Part shown: piece after piece, positions 40,118 through 50,619 of the stretch
Layout of the letters: each line of letters starts with the position of its first letter
How positions within the stretch are numbered: the stretch's first letter is position 1
DNA from: Ananas comosus
Taxonomy: Eukaryota; Streptophyta; Magnoliopsida; Poales; Bromeliaceae
Assembly (NCBI RefSeq): GCF_001540865.1
Contig: NC_033636.1
Span: forward strand, 177,778 to 241,777
Direction: 5' to 3'
DNA length: 64,000 nucleotides
Made by a program: the position numbers and the translations under genes
The notes under the pieces: generated by a model
What the model was told of the DNA's origin: nothing
The model's database searches: none
The model's input: the letters and a program-made list of their open reading frames with translations, nothing else

Positions 40118-43100
40118 TCTCTACTTAGTTTATCTCTATCTCTCCTGTTGTTGCAACTTTTATATTTAGTTCTATTGTTTGTGTTTTCTAGTGATTTGCC
40201 AAGTAAACAGTGCCTCTAGTATACGTGTTGTTGAACACAATTATATGTTATATATTTATATGTACGCGAGAGTACGTGAGGTCCAAATCATTCAATTCAT
40301 GCAAAAATATTCTCTCGCGTGATGTTTATAGTAAGAACTTCTCGTCAGAAAAGAGAAATTAATACTTACACAGGAAATACGTACGTACATCTGTGTCTAC
40401 CAAAATCTTACATAATACAAAATATTATTGCACTGGTCTACAGCAGATTTAAGTTTTTTACGGACAAAAACGGTTTTTAATATATCACATCCAATTCATG
40501 TAGCTAGTGCCTTTATTTATTTTGTTGGTTTTTAATCCAAATTAGTTTCTTAAATAGAGTATATATCTTCATCATGTTTATATATGAAATGTATGTTTGT
40601 ATGTTGCAGGGGCAACATCAGGTATTGGTGCAGAAACCGCAAGAGTGTTAGCAAAGAGAGGGTTGAGGCTAATAATCCCTGCAAGGGATGTGAAGAGAGC
40701 AGCTGAGGTTAGAGAGAGAATCCGGCGAGAGTCGCCGACCGCCGAGATCGTCGTGATCGAGATGGACTTGAGCTCGATCGCCTCGATTCGGAGATTCTGC
40801 GCTCGATTCCTCGCCCTTGGATTGCCTCTCAACATCCTCATGTGAGTCCCAAATTTAAGCTTAATTTATGTGAGATTAATTAGTCTCCAAGATTAATTTA
40901 TGTGGTAGCTAATTATATATTAACTAGCTTTAAATTTTAAACATGTGTTGGTAGAAATAATGCTGGGAAGTTCTGCCGAAGGCCGCAGTTTACCGACGAC
41001 AAATATGAGATGACTTTTGCTACAAATTACTTGGGTAATTAATCTCCTTAAAAACTCATTTCTAGCATTAATAACTTGGCTTAAGTATTTTGGACTAGTT
41101 ATTTGAGTTTTCTGAATTATTATTGCTAGTGGATCGGATTATTATAGTTGGTATCAAAACTGAATACTATAGCCGTAAGTAGTGCTTTAGAATCTTACGT
41201 CGTCGTCGTCTGATAATTCTGATCTATATGTCTGTAATTGGATTTGGACCTGACGAAGATGCTAGGATCTAAACCCACGTATCCCGAAATTGGATCTGAC
41301 AAAGATGTTAGTGTCTAAATCCAAGTATCCTAGACGCACATCAGGTGGGAAAGAGGTTCTGATTGAGAATATAAGAGGCCAAGTATTTAGTAATAATAAC
41401 TGGGTTTAAGTATTTTGGAACTAGTGGTTTGGGCCTAGGTCGTTACAGTGTTAAAAAAACGCAAAAAGCTTAATACTGCAACCATCAACTTAATTAGTTA
41501 ATTTGTGTAAATGCACTTCAATGGACCATGCATCATAATTTGCATGTGTTAACCAGAGGAGGTGCCTCAATTTTCTTTTCTTTTTTCTTTTTTTTTTATT
41601 TTTCTTTTTTGGGTGGTCCTTTGGTGTTTTCATGATACAGAAAAAAAAGAAAAGGGGAAAAGGGGAATTGGTGCTCTGTTTTTTGCACTTAGAAGGCAAG
41701 ACAACTGAGACTTGTCCTTATCCCTGCAGCAAAAATTGATTCAGAGATATGGCCATGACCACATGATGCTGCATTGTTGTGGTCCAAGAAGATGCTTCTT
41801 ATTTCATCTGTAATTCCATCATTCTCTACAAACTTTTTCTCTTTTCTCGAGCGCGGTGCACGAGATGTACGGATGCACCGGGTGCGGGCTTTGTCTCTTC
41901 TTTCTTCGGAATTAGGGTTGCTTCTGTTTTCGACTAAAATATGTCCAATTTTCTGTCCTATAATAATATGTCACGGAGATTAATAAGTTGAATTGGATGA
42001 GCGTAAGAGCATGAACAGGTATGCAGTCCACTATAAACCTAACGATAAGATGTCCAACAATAGATCTAATGTCTGGTTGGGTTTAGTCAGATCGAAGTGA
42101 TGTGGTCGATCTCTTAAATACGATACCACGTACTTTTAGAATAGTTGGTTAGCGCTTACAATCCACAGTTTCATCCTATTTCAATCTGGCTTCCTCGGAT
42201 TCTCATCTGGTTTCGTCTAACTGCCTCTTGTGGGCTATACCAATAACCTCTTAAGTAAACTAGTACGAAATGCAACACAACCATATACATACATGAATAA
42301 AAACAATAGTTTGGCAATAAGTTAATGGTAGAGCATTTTTCATTTATGTTCTAATTAATTCTAATTCTTCATGATTTAGAGCATTCGTCAAATTATTACC
42401 AAGTGATCTCTAATTTTTGTACTAATCACTACAACAAAATTATGTTATATGGATATATTTTTGGGACACTTTTGTGTAAGTGTCTTATTTATGATAAATT
42501 TTTTTAAAAAAATTTATTAATGCCTAAATATAAAGTTCAATCCAATCAAAAGTAAAAAGTTCCTTTACTCGAGATCCCAACTTCGAATCCTACTTGATTC
42601 ACATTTTCAACTAAGTTTATTTCTAAATAAAATAAACGAAGCGGGTAGCAATACTACTTATCTCTCAAAAAAAAAAGTTCATCTACTCAACCAACCAAAC
42701 ACAGTCCACTCGGCCCGATTACAAATAAAAAAGAAAAAGAATGAAAAATTGATCAACATCTCCCCTTCTCCTCCTCGGCCTCCGCAGCCGACGAGGTAGG
42801 ATTCCGGCAGCTGGAGTTTGGTCGCGAGAATCTTATAGAGACCGTAGAGGATTACGATTGCTACATATCCCTCCGCCGCATCGCCGTAGGAATGAATGCT
42901 AAACATCGAGGCGGCCCCACATATAGCAGTACTTTTATAACGTGTCGATAATTTAGTCAGCATCACATTTTTTTATTTATACCGATATTTAAAAATATTG
43001 CTATACACCGTTTTTGTTGTAGTGACTTTTTGTACCCGATGGTGTTAACTAGTTTGTCGAAAAATTTCGTAGATGATAATTTGCGCTGCAGGTCATTTTA

Positions 43101-43954
43101 TATTGACAGAGACTTTGATAGAGAAAATGGTCGAGACGGCGAGGGAAACTGGAATAGAGGGGAGAATAATCAACGTCTCGTCGATAATTCATAAATGGGT
43201 CAAAAGAGACGGATTTCGCCTTTCAAATATGCTCAAGCCCAAAGAGTGTGACATATTTACTTTTTAACATTTGCAAATTTGGATTATCGTAGTCACAATT
43301 AATTATTATAATTTTATAACTAATTATGAAATTTTTGCAGTTATAATGCTACCACTGCTTATGCACAATCGAAATTGGCTAACATTATGCATGCAAAGGA
43401 AATAGCAAGGCAATTGAAGGTGCAATTGAACACTTAGAGAATATATATATATATATATATTATATATAATTGTTGGACTGTGGCTACTTTAGTAGCAAAT
43501 CTTTGCTATCTGGTTTTATTAGCCTTTGGATGCAACTCTTTTTATTATTTCTTACACGATGTGTATTAATACTATAGATCCAGTGCCACTCAACTACTAA
43601 AGGGGGACCACATTTACTGCTAAACTGCTATATCTATTCTGGATCTCCATAATTTTTCATCCAAGGTTAAAAACTTGGATAAGCAAAATAGCGTTTTACT
43701 ATTATATTATTCCAGTCAATCTTTATATATAATATAATATATATATATCATATAATATATATATATTTGCGTGTGTGTCGTGGTGTGTGTTACTACCTAA
43801 TAATAATTAGCCTATATGTTTTGGTAAAATATTTTTGTTTAGCATTTTCCAGGCAGAAAGGACGTATACCACTCAACACAGTTCACCTCAGGGATTTGAA
43901 AAGGAATAATTAGAGAATCACAAAGGATTATGCACAGGCAAGTTTTAACTTGTC

Positions 43955-43985
<31 letters not shown>

Positions 43986-44656
43986 TATATATATATAATA
44001 TATGTGTAGGTTTAGTTACTAATGTTTTCATTAGTTGAAAAATAGTCTAAAAACTAATAACCCCAAGAATAAAAAAAATTTCTTTGAAAATATAATCATG
44101 CAGTTAAATTGGCCACTTATGAATATAGAAATTCTATGATATATCTGAAAATATTTAAGGCGAAAAACGTAACATACCTTAATCTGAACTTAATAATCAT
44201 TTGAATAAACTATCCAAGCTTTCAAAATTTTAATTTTACTACCCATCCTTTCAATTTGTTTGATTTGAGTTAGCTGATAGCACTTTGACTTCAAAATTTG
44301 AATGCATCATTTATCTTTATATATTTAGTTAGTATAATTCATACAATTCTTACAACTATAAATTTATTAAAGTAAGCAATTAGTTTAAATTTTGAAATTG
44401 AAGTGTCGTTGACTAACTTAATTATATCAAACAAATCGAAAGTTTTAGACAGTAAAATCAGAATTTTACAAAGCTGAGTAGCTGATTTAAAATGACCCAT
44501 AGTTCAGATAAGTTTGTACGTTTTTACCTATGTTTGATTCTTGTTTCAGCTATTACTTCATTTCATTATTGAATTATTGAAAGAAACCAAATTATACCAC
44601 TTAAGCTCATGAGTTGATGTAATTGGGAAGCTTCATTTGATGACTAACACCTTTTT

Positions 44657-44729
<73 letters not shown>

Positions 44730-45076
44730 CCTGATGCATTGTGAAACAGATTGTATATTTTTCCTTACATCAAGGCTACTGAAAACACCATCACAGGTTT
44801 GTTTTCGCTTTCTCAGATGATACAATAACTTTTTCTAAGTAAAAATTTGGTTTTACGACAAAAGTATATCACAAAACATGGTTTATTTCTCTCCTCTAGG
44901 GTGCTTCCACCACATGTTATGTTGCTCTGAACCCACAAGTTCAAGGAATATCAGGAAAATACTTCGTTGATTGCAATGAAAGTTCTTGCTCGAGCCTAGC
45001 AGATGATGAGATCGCAGCCCAGAATCTTTGGAAGGAAACGCGTACGCTCGTTCGCAGATTAATCAGCAAGCCGTAA
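39899..45076 (+). CDS. Short-chain dehydrogenase/reductase, TIC32/retinol-dehydrogenase-like (eight exons)
   Basis: NAD(P)-dependent oxidoreductase of the SDR family; physiological substrate not known for this group. Exons by reading: 39899-40046, 40610-40841, 40955-41034, 43092-43245, 43341-43419, 43853-43937, 44750-44796, 44900-45076; about 333 residues. The N-terminus PSGFGSSSTADQVT is typical of plant TIC32-like members. The cofactor motif TGATSGIG is at 49-56, NNAG at 128-131, and the catalytic pair YAQSK at 212-216. The C-terminus has ASTTCYVALNPQVQGISGKY. Exon 6 fits by position, splice sites and length (85 bases, the right phase) but reads a TAA at 43907. Removing single bases restores a sensible EG...TVHPGI reading, so the lesion is a local frameshift or a sequence error. 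Intron 6 starts with AG|GCAAGT, a GC-AG type site. Start at 39899 chosen because upstream codons are TA repeat; the Met at 39905 is the alternative. The ending without a plastid transit peptide leaves location open. Confidence 0.85.
40072..40114. repeat. (CT)n microsatellite in SDR intron 1
   Basis: About 20 CT units lie a short distance after the exon-1 donor. It could help act as a polypyrimidine stretch but lies far from the acceptor. Confidence 0.85.
41069..41450 (+). repeat. Possible TRIM-like retrotransposon remnant (SDR intron 3)
   Basis: Near-identical words TTAAGTATTTTGGACTAGTT (about 41085) and TTTAAGTATTTTGGAACTAG (about 41405) form a direct repeat. Between them is TTGGTATCAAAACTGAA, similar to a tRNA-Met primer-binding site. 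No coding part is present. The arrangement suggests a very small LTR element, but the LTR ends were not defined. Confidence 0.35.
42427..43024. mobile_element. CACTA-type MITE in SDR intron 3, with nested SINE
   Basis: It begins CACTACAACAAAATTATG and ends CCGTTTTTGTTGTAGTG, inverted CACTA termini. The flanking triplets are AAT and ACT, so a 3-base target duplication is at best decayed. A SINE (42571-42675) has inserted within it. A minus-strand open frame at 42679-42966 is inside the element and has no transposase similarity that I can see. Confidence 0.75.
42571..42675 (+). repeat. 5'-truncated SINE nested in CACTA element
   Basis: The body starts GAGATCCCAACTTCGAATCC (B box) and ends GGGTAGCAATACTACTTATC, TCTC and poly-A. 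AAAAAGTTCCTTTACTC (42554-42570) on the left and AAAAAGTTCATCTACTC (about 42672-42688) on the right look like a slightly diverged target duplication. Confidence 0.7.
43440..43990. repeat. Degraded foldback element, family E, spanning SDR exon 6 flanks
   Basis: (TA)n runs at about 43441-43468, 43725-43765 and 43958-44003 surround sequence such as TTGGACTGTGGCTACTTTAG and AAAGGGGGACCACATTTACT, matching family E. Relative to other copies it has many small indels. SDR exon 6 (43853-43937) lies in the same patch and is also damaged. Confidence 0.6.
44652..44728. repeat. Poly-T and (GT)n tract in SDR intron 6
   Basis: About 26 T are followed by about 17 GT units and then the exon-7 acceptor at 44749. 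The TG run is upstream of the acceptor and could affect recognition of the short 47-base exon 7. Confidence 0.85.
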
Positions 45077-45689
45077 TATGTTTTTAGATTTAAAAGAATA
45101 CAAATAATTAAAAAAATAGCGGTTTTCTTGGATGTACGAAGAGTATAATTTGTATGTAAACACTCTTGTTGGAAAAAACTTTAGTGGGGAGCTCCCGAAC
45201 AAAGCCTCGTTGAGGAGATCTCGATCAGCCGCCATGTGTCAGTTTTGCTTATATCCAAGAGTTACAATCCTTCCCTCCAAAGTTTGTATATATATTTCTT
45301 GTGAAGATTTTGGAATTTGGATCATACACGCAAATTCAAAGTGCAGGCATAAGAAAAACATAATGGTTTCACTCCGTATTAATTTATGGGTTGATATTAA
45401 CAGATGTGATTTTGATAGGGATGAAATATTCAATGTTTTCTTGATATACTCTTTCCCTGTCAAAGTAGTAATACTTTTTTGTTTTTTTTTTTTTCCATGT
45501 TAGTTTCTTGTTTTCTTTTTTTTTTCTTTTTTTTTTTCCCCTGTAACTATCTTGTTCTCTTTTGTATCTCATTTTGATTTGTCCTTGTGTTTAGGCCCTC
45601 CTTTTCTCGAGCTTAATGTGTGCTCATTTTTCTTTTGGTTTGGTTTAACATTTTTTTATTTCACCTTTCTGTCACAATTGTCCTTAATT

Positions 45690-46005
45690 TTTAAGGTAAA
45701 CCACAGTTTGCTCCATATGATTTAGCTCATTTTCATTTTGCAATATGTGGTTCAAAATATTTTATTTAAATACCCTGTAGTTTAGCTTATATACATTTTA
45801 TCACTTTGTTGTTTAAAAAATTATACTTAAATTATGTTGTGATTATTAAAAAAATTACCTTGCTATCTTATTTGATTGTAGATTTTTTTTCCATAAAAAT
45901 AAAAATAAGATTACGAAATAATTAAGTATGATTTTTTGAACAACAGTATGATAAAATGTAAATAAGCTATACCATGTGGGAGAAATTGAAGTTTACCCAA
46001 TTTTC
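45690..46005. repeat. Foldback MITE-like repeat
   Basis: The left arm TAAGGTAAACCACAGTTTGC and TTCATTTTGCAATATG and the right arm CCATGTGGGAGAAATTGAAG and GTTTACCC are loosely inverse. Middle words such as TTTGTTGTTTAAAAAATTAT pair with ATGATTTTTTGAACAACAGT. Noncoding. Confidence 0.5.
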
Positions 46006-46033
46006 TTTAATTCATCTTGGCTTGAAGGCCTAG

Positions 46034-46166
46034 TTTAGAGAGAAAGGTAGCATGCTACTCGTTTCTTTTATTTTATTTAGAAATAAATTTAGCTGGAAAT
46101 ATAAATCAACTAGTATTGAAATTTAAAATTTCGAATACCAACCACCAACTATTTTACCACTTGCAC
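46034..46166 (-). repeat. tRNA-derived SINE, minus orientation
   Basis: Read on the minus strand it has CCAGCTAAATTTATTTCTAA followed by GAGTAGCATGCTACCTTTCT and CTC, the shared tail. Its B box is poorly kept. No clear target duplication. Confidence 0.6.
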
Positions 46167-46715
46167 TAGAAACAGCCCTTTTTTTTCTTTTTGTTTTCTC
46201 TCTCTCTCTCTCTCTCTATTTTTGTTGGGTAGTCATTGGTTATGATGCATCTTAGTAGGCACTAATCCTAGGCAGTTAAAGGTCAACACCTCTTTCTAGC
46301 TCACCTAGGGCTGGCACGGCCCACATTTTTAGGGACGAAATCAGTCACCGTCTTTAAATCCAAGCCAGGCCGTGCCGGCCAGAGCTAACTAGCTCCCGGC
46401 CTAGGACGGCTTTTCGGCCTGGAAGTCACAGGCCGGGCCGTGCTCCAAGCTGAACCCTTAAATTTTTTTAAAAATATATAAATTTTGAAAAAAATAATAA
46501 TAAATTATTTCTATTTAAATTGGTACTTTGATTAAAAATTTTAAAATTTATAAAAATAACTGTAAAATAACACATTTTTAAAATTTTACTATTTTTTTTT
46601 AAAAGTTAAGCTTTTGGTCCAATAGACCAAAATTCTTTGGCAAATTTGACCAAGAATCACCCCCCCCCCCCAAGGTTTGCCAAGAGAGCTCTTGGGGAGA
46701 AAGGCTGAAAACCTA

Positions 46716-46973
46716 ATAGCACCAATAGTTTGATGTTATTGATAGTATTCCAGTCTAGTTCTATATTAGTTTTTTACCCCTTGTATTGAGAAATGTGTGG
46801 TTAGGATTATATGGACCCTCTAGGGTTAAGTAAGTGGTTGGTTGAATAGTATAATCGAATGGATGAAAATGATAAAAGAGATAAATCTAACGGTAGAAAA
46901 CTTGATAGCACCAAATGCTCCGTGCTATTGATAGTATCCGAGCTGGACTCTCTCTCTCTCTCTATCTTTATAT
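46716..46973. repeat. Foldback element, family B
   Basis: It contains GGTTGGTTGAATAGTATAAT and ends AATGCTCCGTGCTATTGATA before a (CT)n run. The left end has TTGATGTTATTGATAGTATT. An N at 46974 interrupts the simple repeat right after the element, suggesting an assembly join. Confidence 0.7.
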
Positions 46974-46974
46974 N

Positions 46975-47113
46975 CAATGTTTCATCATTTTGGTTGTTGT
47001 GATTGATTATTCGCAATAGCAACGCGATCCATCATCTGGCAAGCGAAGAACATCTGAGGAACTAGCTTGATCAAGTCGATTCGTTTAGTGTTTTGGAGGC
47101 GGAGCTGCTCAAG
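46975..47113 (+). other. Exon-like segment with a strong donor, unassigned
   Basis: Directly after the single N, a GC-richer stretch reads to GGAGCTGCTCAAG|GTGAGTGC, a strong 5' splice site at about 47113. It has no start codon context or family that I recognise. It could be a 5' untranslated exon of a gene whose remainder is lost or replaced by repeats. Confidence 0.3.
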
Positions 47114-47413
47114 GTGAGTGCATGATTCAATTTGAAGTAATTTTTTAATGATTTTTGGCCTCTGAAATTTCTAAAGTAGAAGCTAGCTTGATCCTGTTGT
47201 TTATTTGCATCAAGTAAATTTAATGCTTGTTAAGTTTACTCTATGACCGTAAAGTAAGTTGAACTAGATGCTAATTAGATACACGACGACTGTAAAGTTA
47301 GTTAGTTTTCTAAGGACACTATTGTGATTTCATGTAGTTCATGAAAATAGTTTCCTCAATGTTGAGTTTTTTTAATGGGTTTTTGTACATATACTTCCTT
47401 ATATTTTTTTTTC

Positions 47414-47441
<28 letters not shown>

Positions 47442-47447
<6 letters not shown>

Positions 47448-47672
47448 GAGCTATAATACTTTTAGAAGCACCAATCTCTTGGTGCTTATAAGTTTCTAGC
47501 CCTTGGATCTATTCCTTAATTACTAATACTCCTTGAATCAAACACTATTCCACCTACCACCACCTATCACCATCATCTCAACCCTACATCTAGCCCTCCA
47601 TCTAATAGTTAAAAATTCAAAGCACCACTCCCTTGGTGCTTTTGAAAGTATTCTAGCTCAACTTTCCCTCTA
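47442..47672. repeat. Foldback element, family A (intact copy)
   Basis: After a (TA)n run: TTGAGCTATAATACTTTTAG, then AAGCACCAATCTCTTGGTGC, the subterminal palindrome. The right end has ACCACTCCCTTGGTGCTTTT then GAAAGTATTCTAGCTCAACT. The body contains CTACCACCACCTATCACCAT. Confidence 0.8.
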
Positions 47673-47689
47673 TATATAGAGAGAGAGAG

Positions 47690-47903
47690 AGTTGAGCTAT
47701 AATAGTTTTAGAAGCACCATCTCCTGGTGCTTTTAAGTTTTAAGTCTTTGGATCTACTCCTTGATTATTAATAACTTTTAGATCAAACACTATTCCACCT
47801 ATCACCACCTACCACCACCATCTCAACCTCACATCTCTCCATTCAATGGATAAAAGCTCAAAAGCACAACTTTCATGGTGCTTTTGAGAGCATAGTAGCC
47901 CTC

Positions 47904-47906
<3 letters not shown>
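47690..47906. repeat. Foldback element, family A (second copy)
   Basis: TTGAGCTATAATAGTTTTAG follows TATATATAGAGAGAGAG; inside is AAGCACCATCTCCTGGTGCT. The right end reads GTGCTTTTGAGAGCATAGTA and passes into CTCTATATATA. It lies 17 bases from the previous copy, in the same orientation. Confidence 0.78.
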
Positions 47907-47978
<72 letters not shown>

Positions 47979-47980
<2 letters not shown>

Positions 47981-48513
47981 CTGGTATGCTTATGGAAGCA
48001 CGGAGCTCTCCGTGCTTCTAAGTTATTTTCGATGTTTGGACTTTTGAATCGACGATCGGCTCCATTAGAGTTGATCTAGAGTATTTGAAGTACCTAGAAA
48101 ATAAATTTTGTGATTTTTCGATATCATTTGCCTAGTGATCGAAGGGGCTCAAAATCAATAATTTTAATGGCCGTGGTGAGCCGGTTGCAAGTTTAACGGT
48201 GTAGAAATATCCAAATCACATGAAATTTTGATAGAAAATTCTTTATACCATATAAAACAAGATCAATAACTTTGATCTAAAATTTTAATGTCATATCATC
48301 ATATTTTGTAAGATTTTTATTTTCAGCCGTTGATTTTGAGCCACTTCGATCACTAGGCAAATGATATTGAAAAATCGCAAAATTTATTTTCTAGATACTT
48401 CAAATACCCTAGATCAAGTCTAACGAAGCCGATCGTCGATTCGAAAGTCCGAACATCGAAAACAAAGTGGAAGCACAGAGCCCTCCGTGCTTCCATAAGC
48501 ATCCTAGCCGCAC
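47979..48513. repeat. Foldback element, family C (best-preserved copy)
   Basis: A 535-base element between (GA)n (about 42 bases, 47930-47978) and (TA)n. The left end is GCTGGTATGCTTATGGAAGC, then GCACGGAGCTCTCCGTGC. The right end is the inverse, with a similar GCACAGAGCCCTCCGTGC palindrome. Inverted arms continue for about 190 bases, for example GACGATCGGCTCCATTAGAG on the left against TCTAACGAAGCCGATCGTCG on the right. The centre has TTAATGTCATATCATCATAT. No coding potential. Confidence 0.85.
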
Positions 48514-48529
48514 TATATATATATATATA

Positions 48530-48765
48530 TAATTGAGCTCCTATACTTTTAAAAGTACCAAGTTATTGGTGCTTGTAAGTTTTTGGCCTTTGGATTAATT
48601 GATGTGCGGTTAGGATGATGTGGGCCCCTTAGGGTTGAGTGGGTGGTTGGTTGAATAGTATAATCTAATGGATAAAAATGATTAAAGGCAGAGATCTAAC
48701 GGTAAAAAATTTACAAGCACCAAATGCTTGGTGCTTTTACAAGCGCCATAGCCGGACACTCTCTC
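48530..48765. repeat. Foldback element, family B (intact copy)
   Basis: It starts AATTGAGCTCCTATACTTTT after (TA)n and ends CCATAGCCGGACACTCTC. Subterminal palindromes are built from GTACC/AAGCACCAA and TTGGTGCTT. The body has GTTGAGTGGGTGGTTGGTTG. A (CT)n(TA)n run follows. Confidence 0.8.
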
Positions 48766-48809
48766 TCTCTCTCTCTATATATATATATTTATATATATAT
48801 ATATATATA

Positions 48810-48983
48810 GAATTAGGCTGGAATACTATTAATAGTAAAATCCTCTTTTTGTTATCAAGTTTTTAACCCTTGAATGAAAAATTATAGGGTCATGATGATA
48901 TTAGTCGATTAAAGAGTTGATCCAAAGGCTAAAAAACTGGTAGCAATAATAGGATTTTGCTACTAATAGTAGTCCAGTCCATC
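48810..48983. repeat. Foldback element, family E
   Basis: It begins TTAGGCTGGAATACTATTAA with the palindrome TACTATTAATAGTA and ends CTACTAATAGTAGTCCAGTC before a (CT)n run. The interior has TCAAGTTTTTAACCCTTGAA and its partner GGCTAAAAAACTGGTAGCAA. Confidence 0.75.
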
Positions 48984-49224
48984 TCTCTCTCTCTCTAAAT
49001 ATATAATATATATCTAGATTGTGGATTATAAATAGATAGTAGATAACAATAAATAGATATAGTATAGCTAGAGCTCAAATTAACAAACCTCAAAACTTAG
49101 AGAAATTAATTAATTAATTAATTAAGATTGGTTTAATTTCCTCTCCTCCCTCGACTCCACTTTTATTAACTCATTACAACTCGATCGACCTCGTACATAG
49201 AAATAATTACCCATGCATATGCAG

Positions 49225-49230
<6 letters not shown>

Positions 49231-49260
<30 letters not shown>

Positions 49261-49340
49261 CACGAATATATATATATCGATCAAGTGCATGCATGCATGC
49301 ATGCATGCATGCTGCTATATATATATATATATATATATAT
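49231..49340. repeat. (TA)n and (GCAT)n microsatellites, 3' of the PMEI gene
   Basis: Two long (TA)n runs (about 49230-49258 and 49316-49340) flank a (TGCA)n run of about 32 bases (49282-49313). They lie just past the stop codon of the minus-strand gene, so probably in its 3' untranslated region. Confidence 0.85.
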
Positions 49341-49352
49341 ACTGCTAGTTTG

Positions 49353-49901
49353 TTAGTGTAAGGCGGCGGCGAGGTTGAGGCTGTTGCTGACGAGCCTGCT
49401 GAGATTGGTCTGCACGTTTGTGAGGAGCGAGCCGTCGACGTCCGGGAACTCGTCGAACGAGTCCTGGCAGGTATCGACGAACGTGCCGGCGGCCGTGAGC
49501 TCGCTGTTGATGTCTGCGGCCCGCCCGCCGCCGCGCACCAGCTGCAGTGCCTTCTGCAGGGCGTCCGCCGCCGACCCGTAGCTGTCCCGGCACGACTGCA
49601 GGACGTTCTGCAGCACCTTCTCGGCGCCCGGGGCAGCCGACAGCTGGGCCGCCACCGCCTGCGCGTGCTCCGCCTTGAGCGCCGCCCTCTCGACCGACGC
49701 CTCCACCAGCGACTGCGGCGAGCTGACCGCCGTCGAAGCCGCCAGCGCCTGGCAGAGCTTGGCGTAGTGCGTCTGCCGGCAGAGCCCCACGGCGTCGAAA
49801 GCGCGGCTCACGCGGTGCAGCCGCCGCGCCTCGCCCGCCGGAACAAGCGCCAGGACGGCGAGGATCAACGGAACCAGCGTGCTGCGGCGAAAATGCGCCA
49901 T
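49353..49901 (-). CDS. Pectin methylesterase/invertase inhibitor
   Basis: Secreted small protein that binds and blocks pectin methylesterase, or acid invertase, in the cell wall. 182 residues, a usual length for the family. A signal peptide (about 1-25, MAHFRRSTLVPLILAVLALV to PAGEA) leads a four-helix domain with the four conserved cysteines: Cys41 and Cys50 (LCRQTHYAKLC), Cys104 (QSCRDSY) and Cys145 (VDTCQDSF), the last two expected to pair. The start at 49901 is preferred. An in-frame ATG at 49958 would add 19 Pro/Ser/His-rich residues before the signal peptide. It is intronless and very GC-rich in an AT-rich setting. A TATA-like TTTATATTTATA lies on the minus strand at about 49998-50011. 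Inhibitor target (esterase or invertase) cannot be told from sequence. Confidence 0.9.
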   Translation of the reverse strand: MAHFRRSTLVPLILAVLALVPAGEARRLHRVSRAFDAVGLCRQTHYAKLCQALAASTAVSSPQSLVEASVERAALKAEHAQAVAAQLSAAPGAEKVLQNVLQSCRDSYGSAADALQKALQLVRGGGRAADINSELTAAGTFVDTCQDSFDEFPDVDGSLLTNVQTNLSRLVSNSLNLAAALH

Positions 49902-50619
49902 GCTATTTCTTTTTGTGTGGTGTGGAGGGGATCGAGAAGGGGGGAGAGGGAGAGCCAAAGAGCTAGGAAGAAGAGGGATGAGGGTGTTGTTAATTACAAG
50001 TATAAATATAAAATAAATAAATAAATAAAATATATAGAAAAAGGGGTTGTGACCGTTAGGGTCGTTGGGAGTGTTGCGATGTTAGAGGCGTGTGCGTCCA
50101 CGAATGGTTCGTGGCCTCGCCTTAACTTTAGCTGCAATTTCCATATATATAGCTAAATCAAATTGAGATTATAAATTTAAAACGGATAACACCTGATATA
50201 CTTCTCAAATTTCTAAAATATTTTATATACTTTTTAATTTTTTATTCAAAAATAACTCCACTATTAGTGCCTATTATGTTATCTCTAGTTAAGCACAAGT
50301 AATTAGATTTCTACTAGAGCAGTCGAAATTTTTATTTTGTCCATAACTTAAGGATAAATAAAAGAGTATATTTGAAAGCATAAAATAGTAACAGTTCATT
50401 GATAGAATTTAACTCTATAAGTATATTTGAAATAACTTGAAATGTTAGAAGGATATTTTTAATATTAAACTTTTAAGAGGAATAAATAAAAAATTCGAAA
50501 GCTTTTCAGAAGTATATATATAAGCAATTGCCTTAATTTTAAATATATGTGGTGTATCTATGAATTGATGATCAGTACAATAAAATTTTATTTAGATTAT
50601 TTGAACTTTTTATATATGG

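Noticed and set aside
42679..42966. Minus-strand open frame as a transposase remnant
   Set aside because: It lies inside the CACTA-type MITE and shows no transposase motif.
49902..49958. Longer start for the pectin methylesterase inhibitor
   Set aside because: The extra 19 residues would precede a good signal peptide, and the ATG at 49901 directly starts that peptide.
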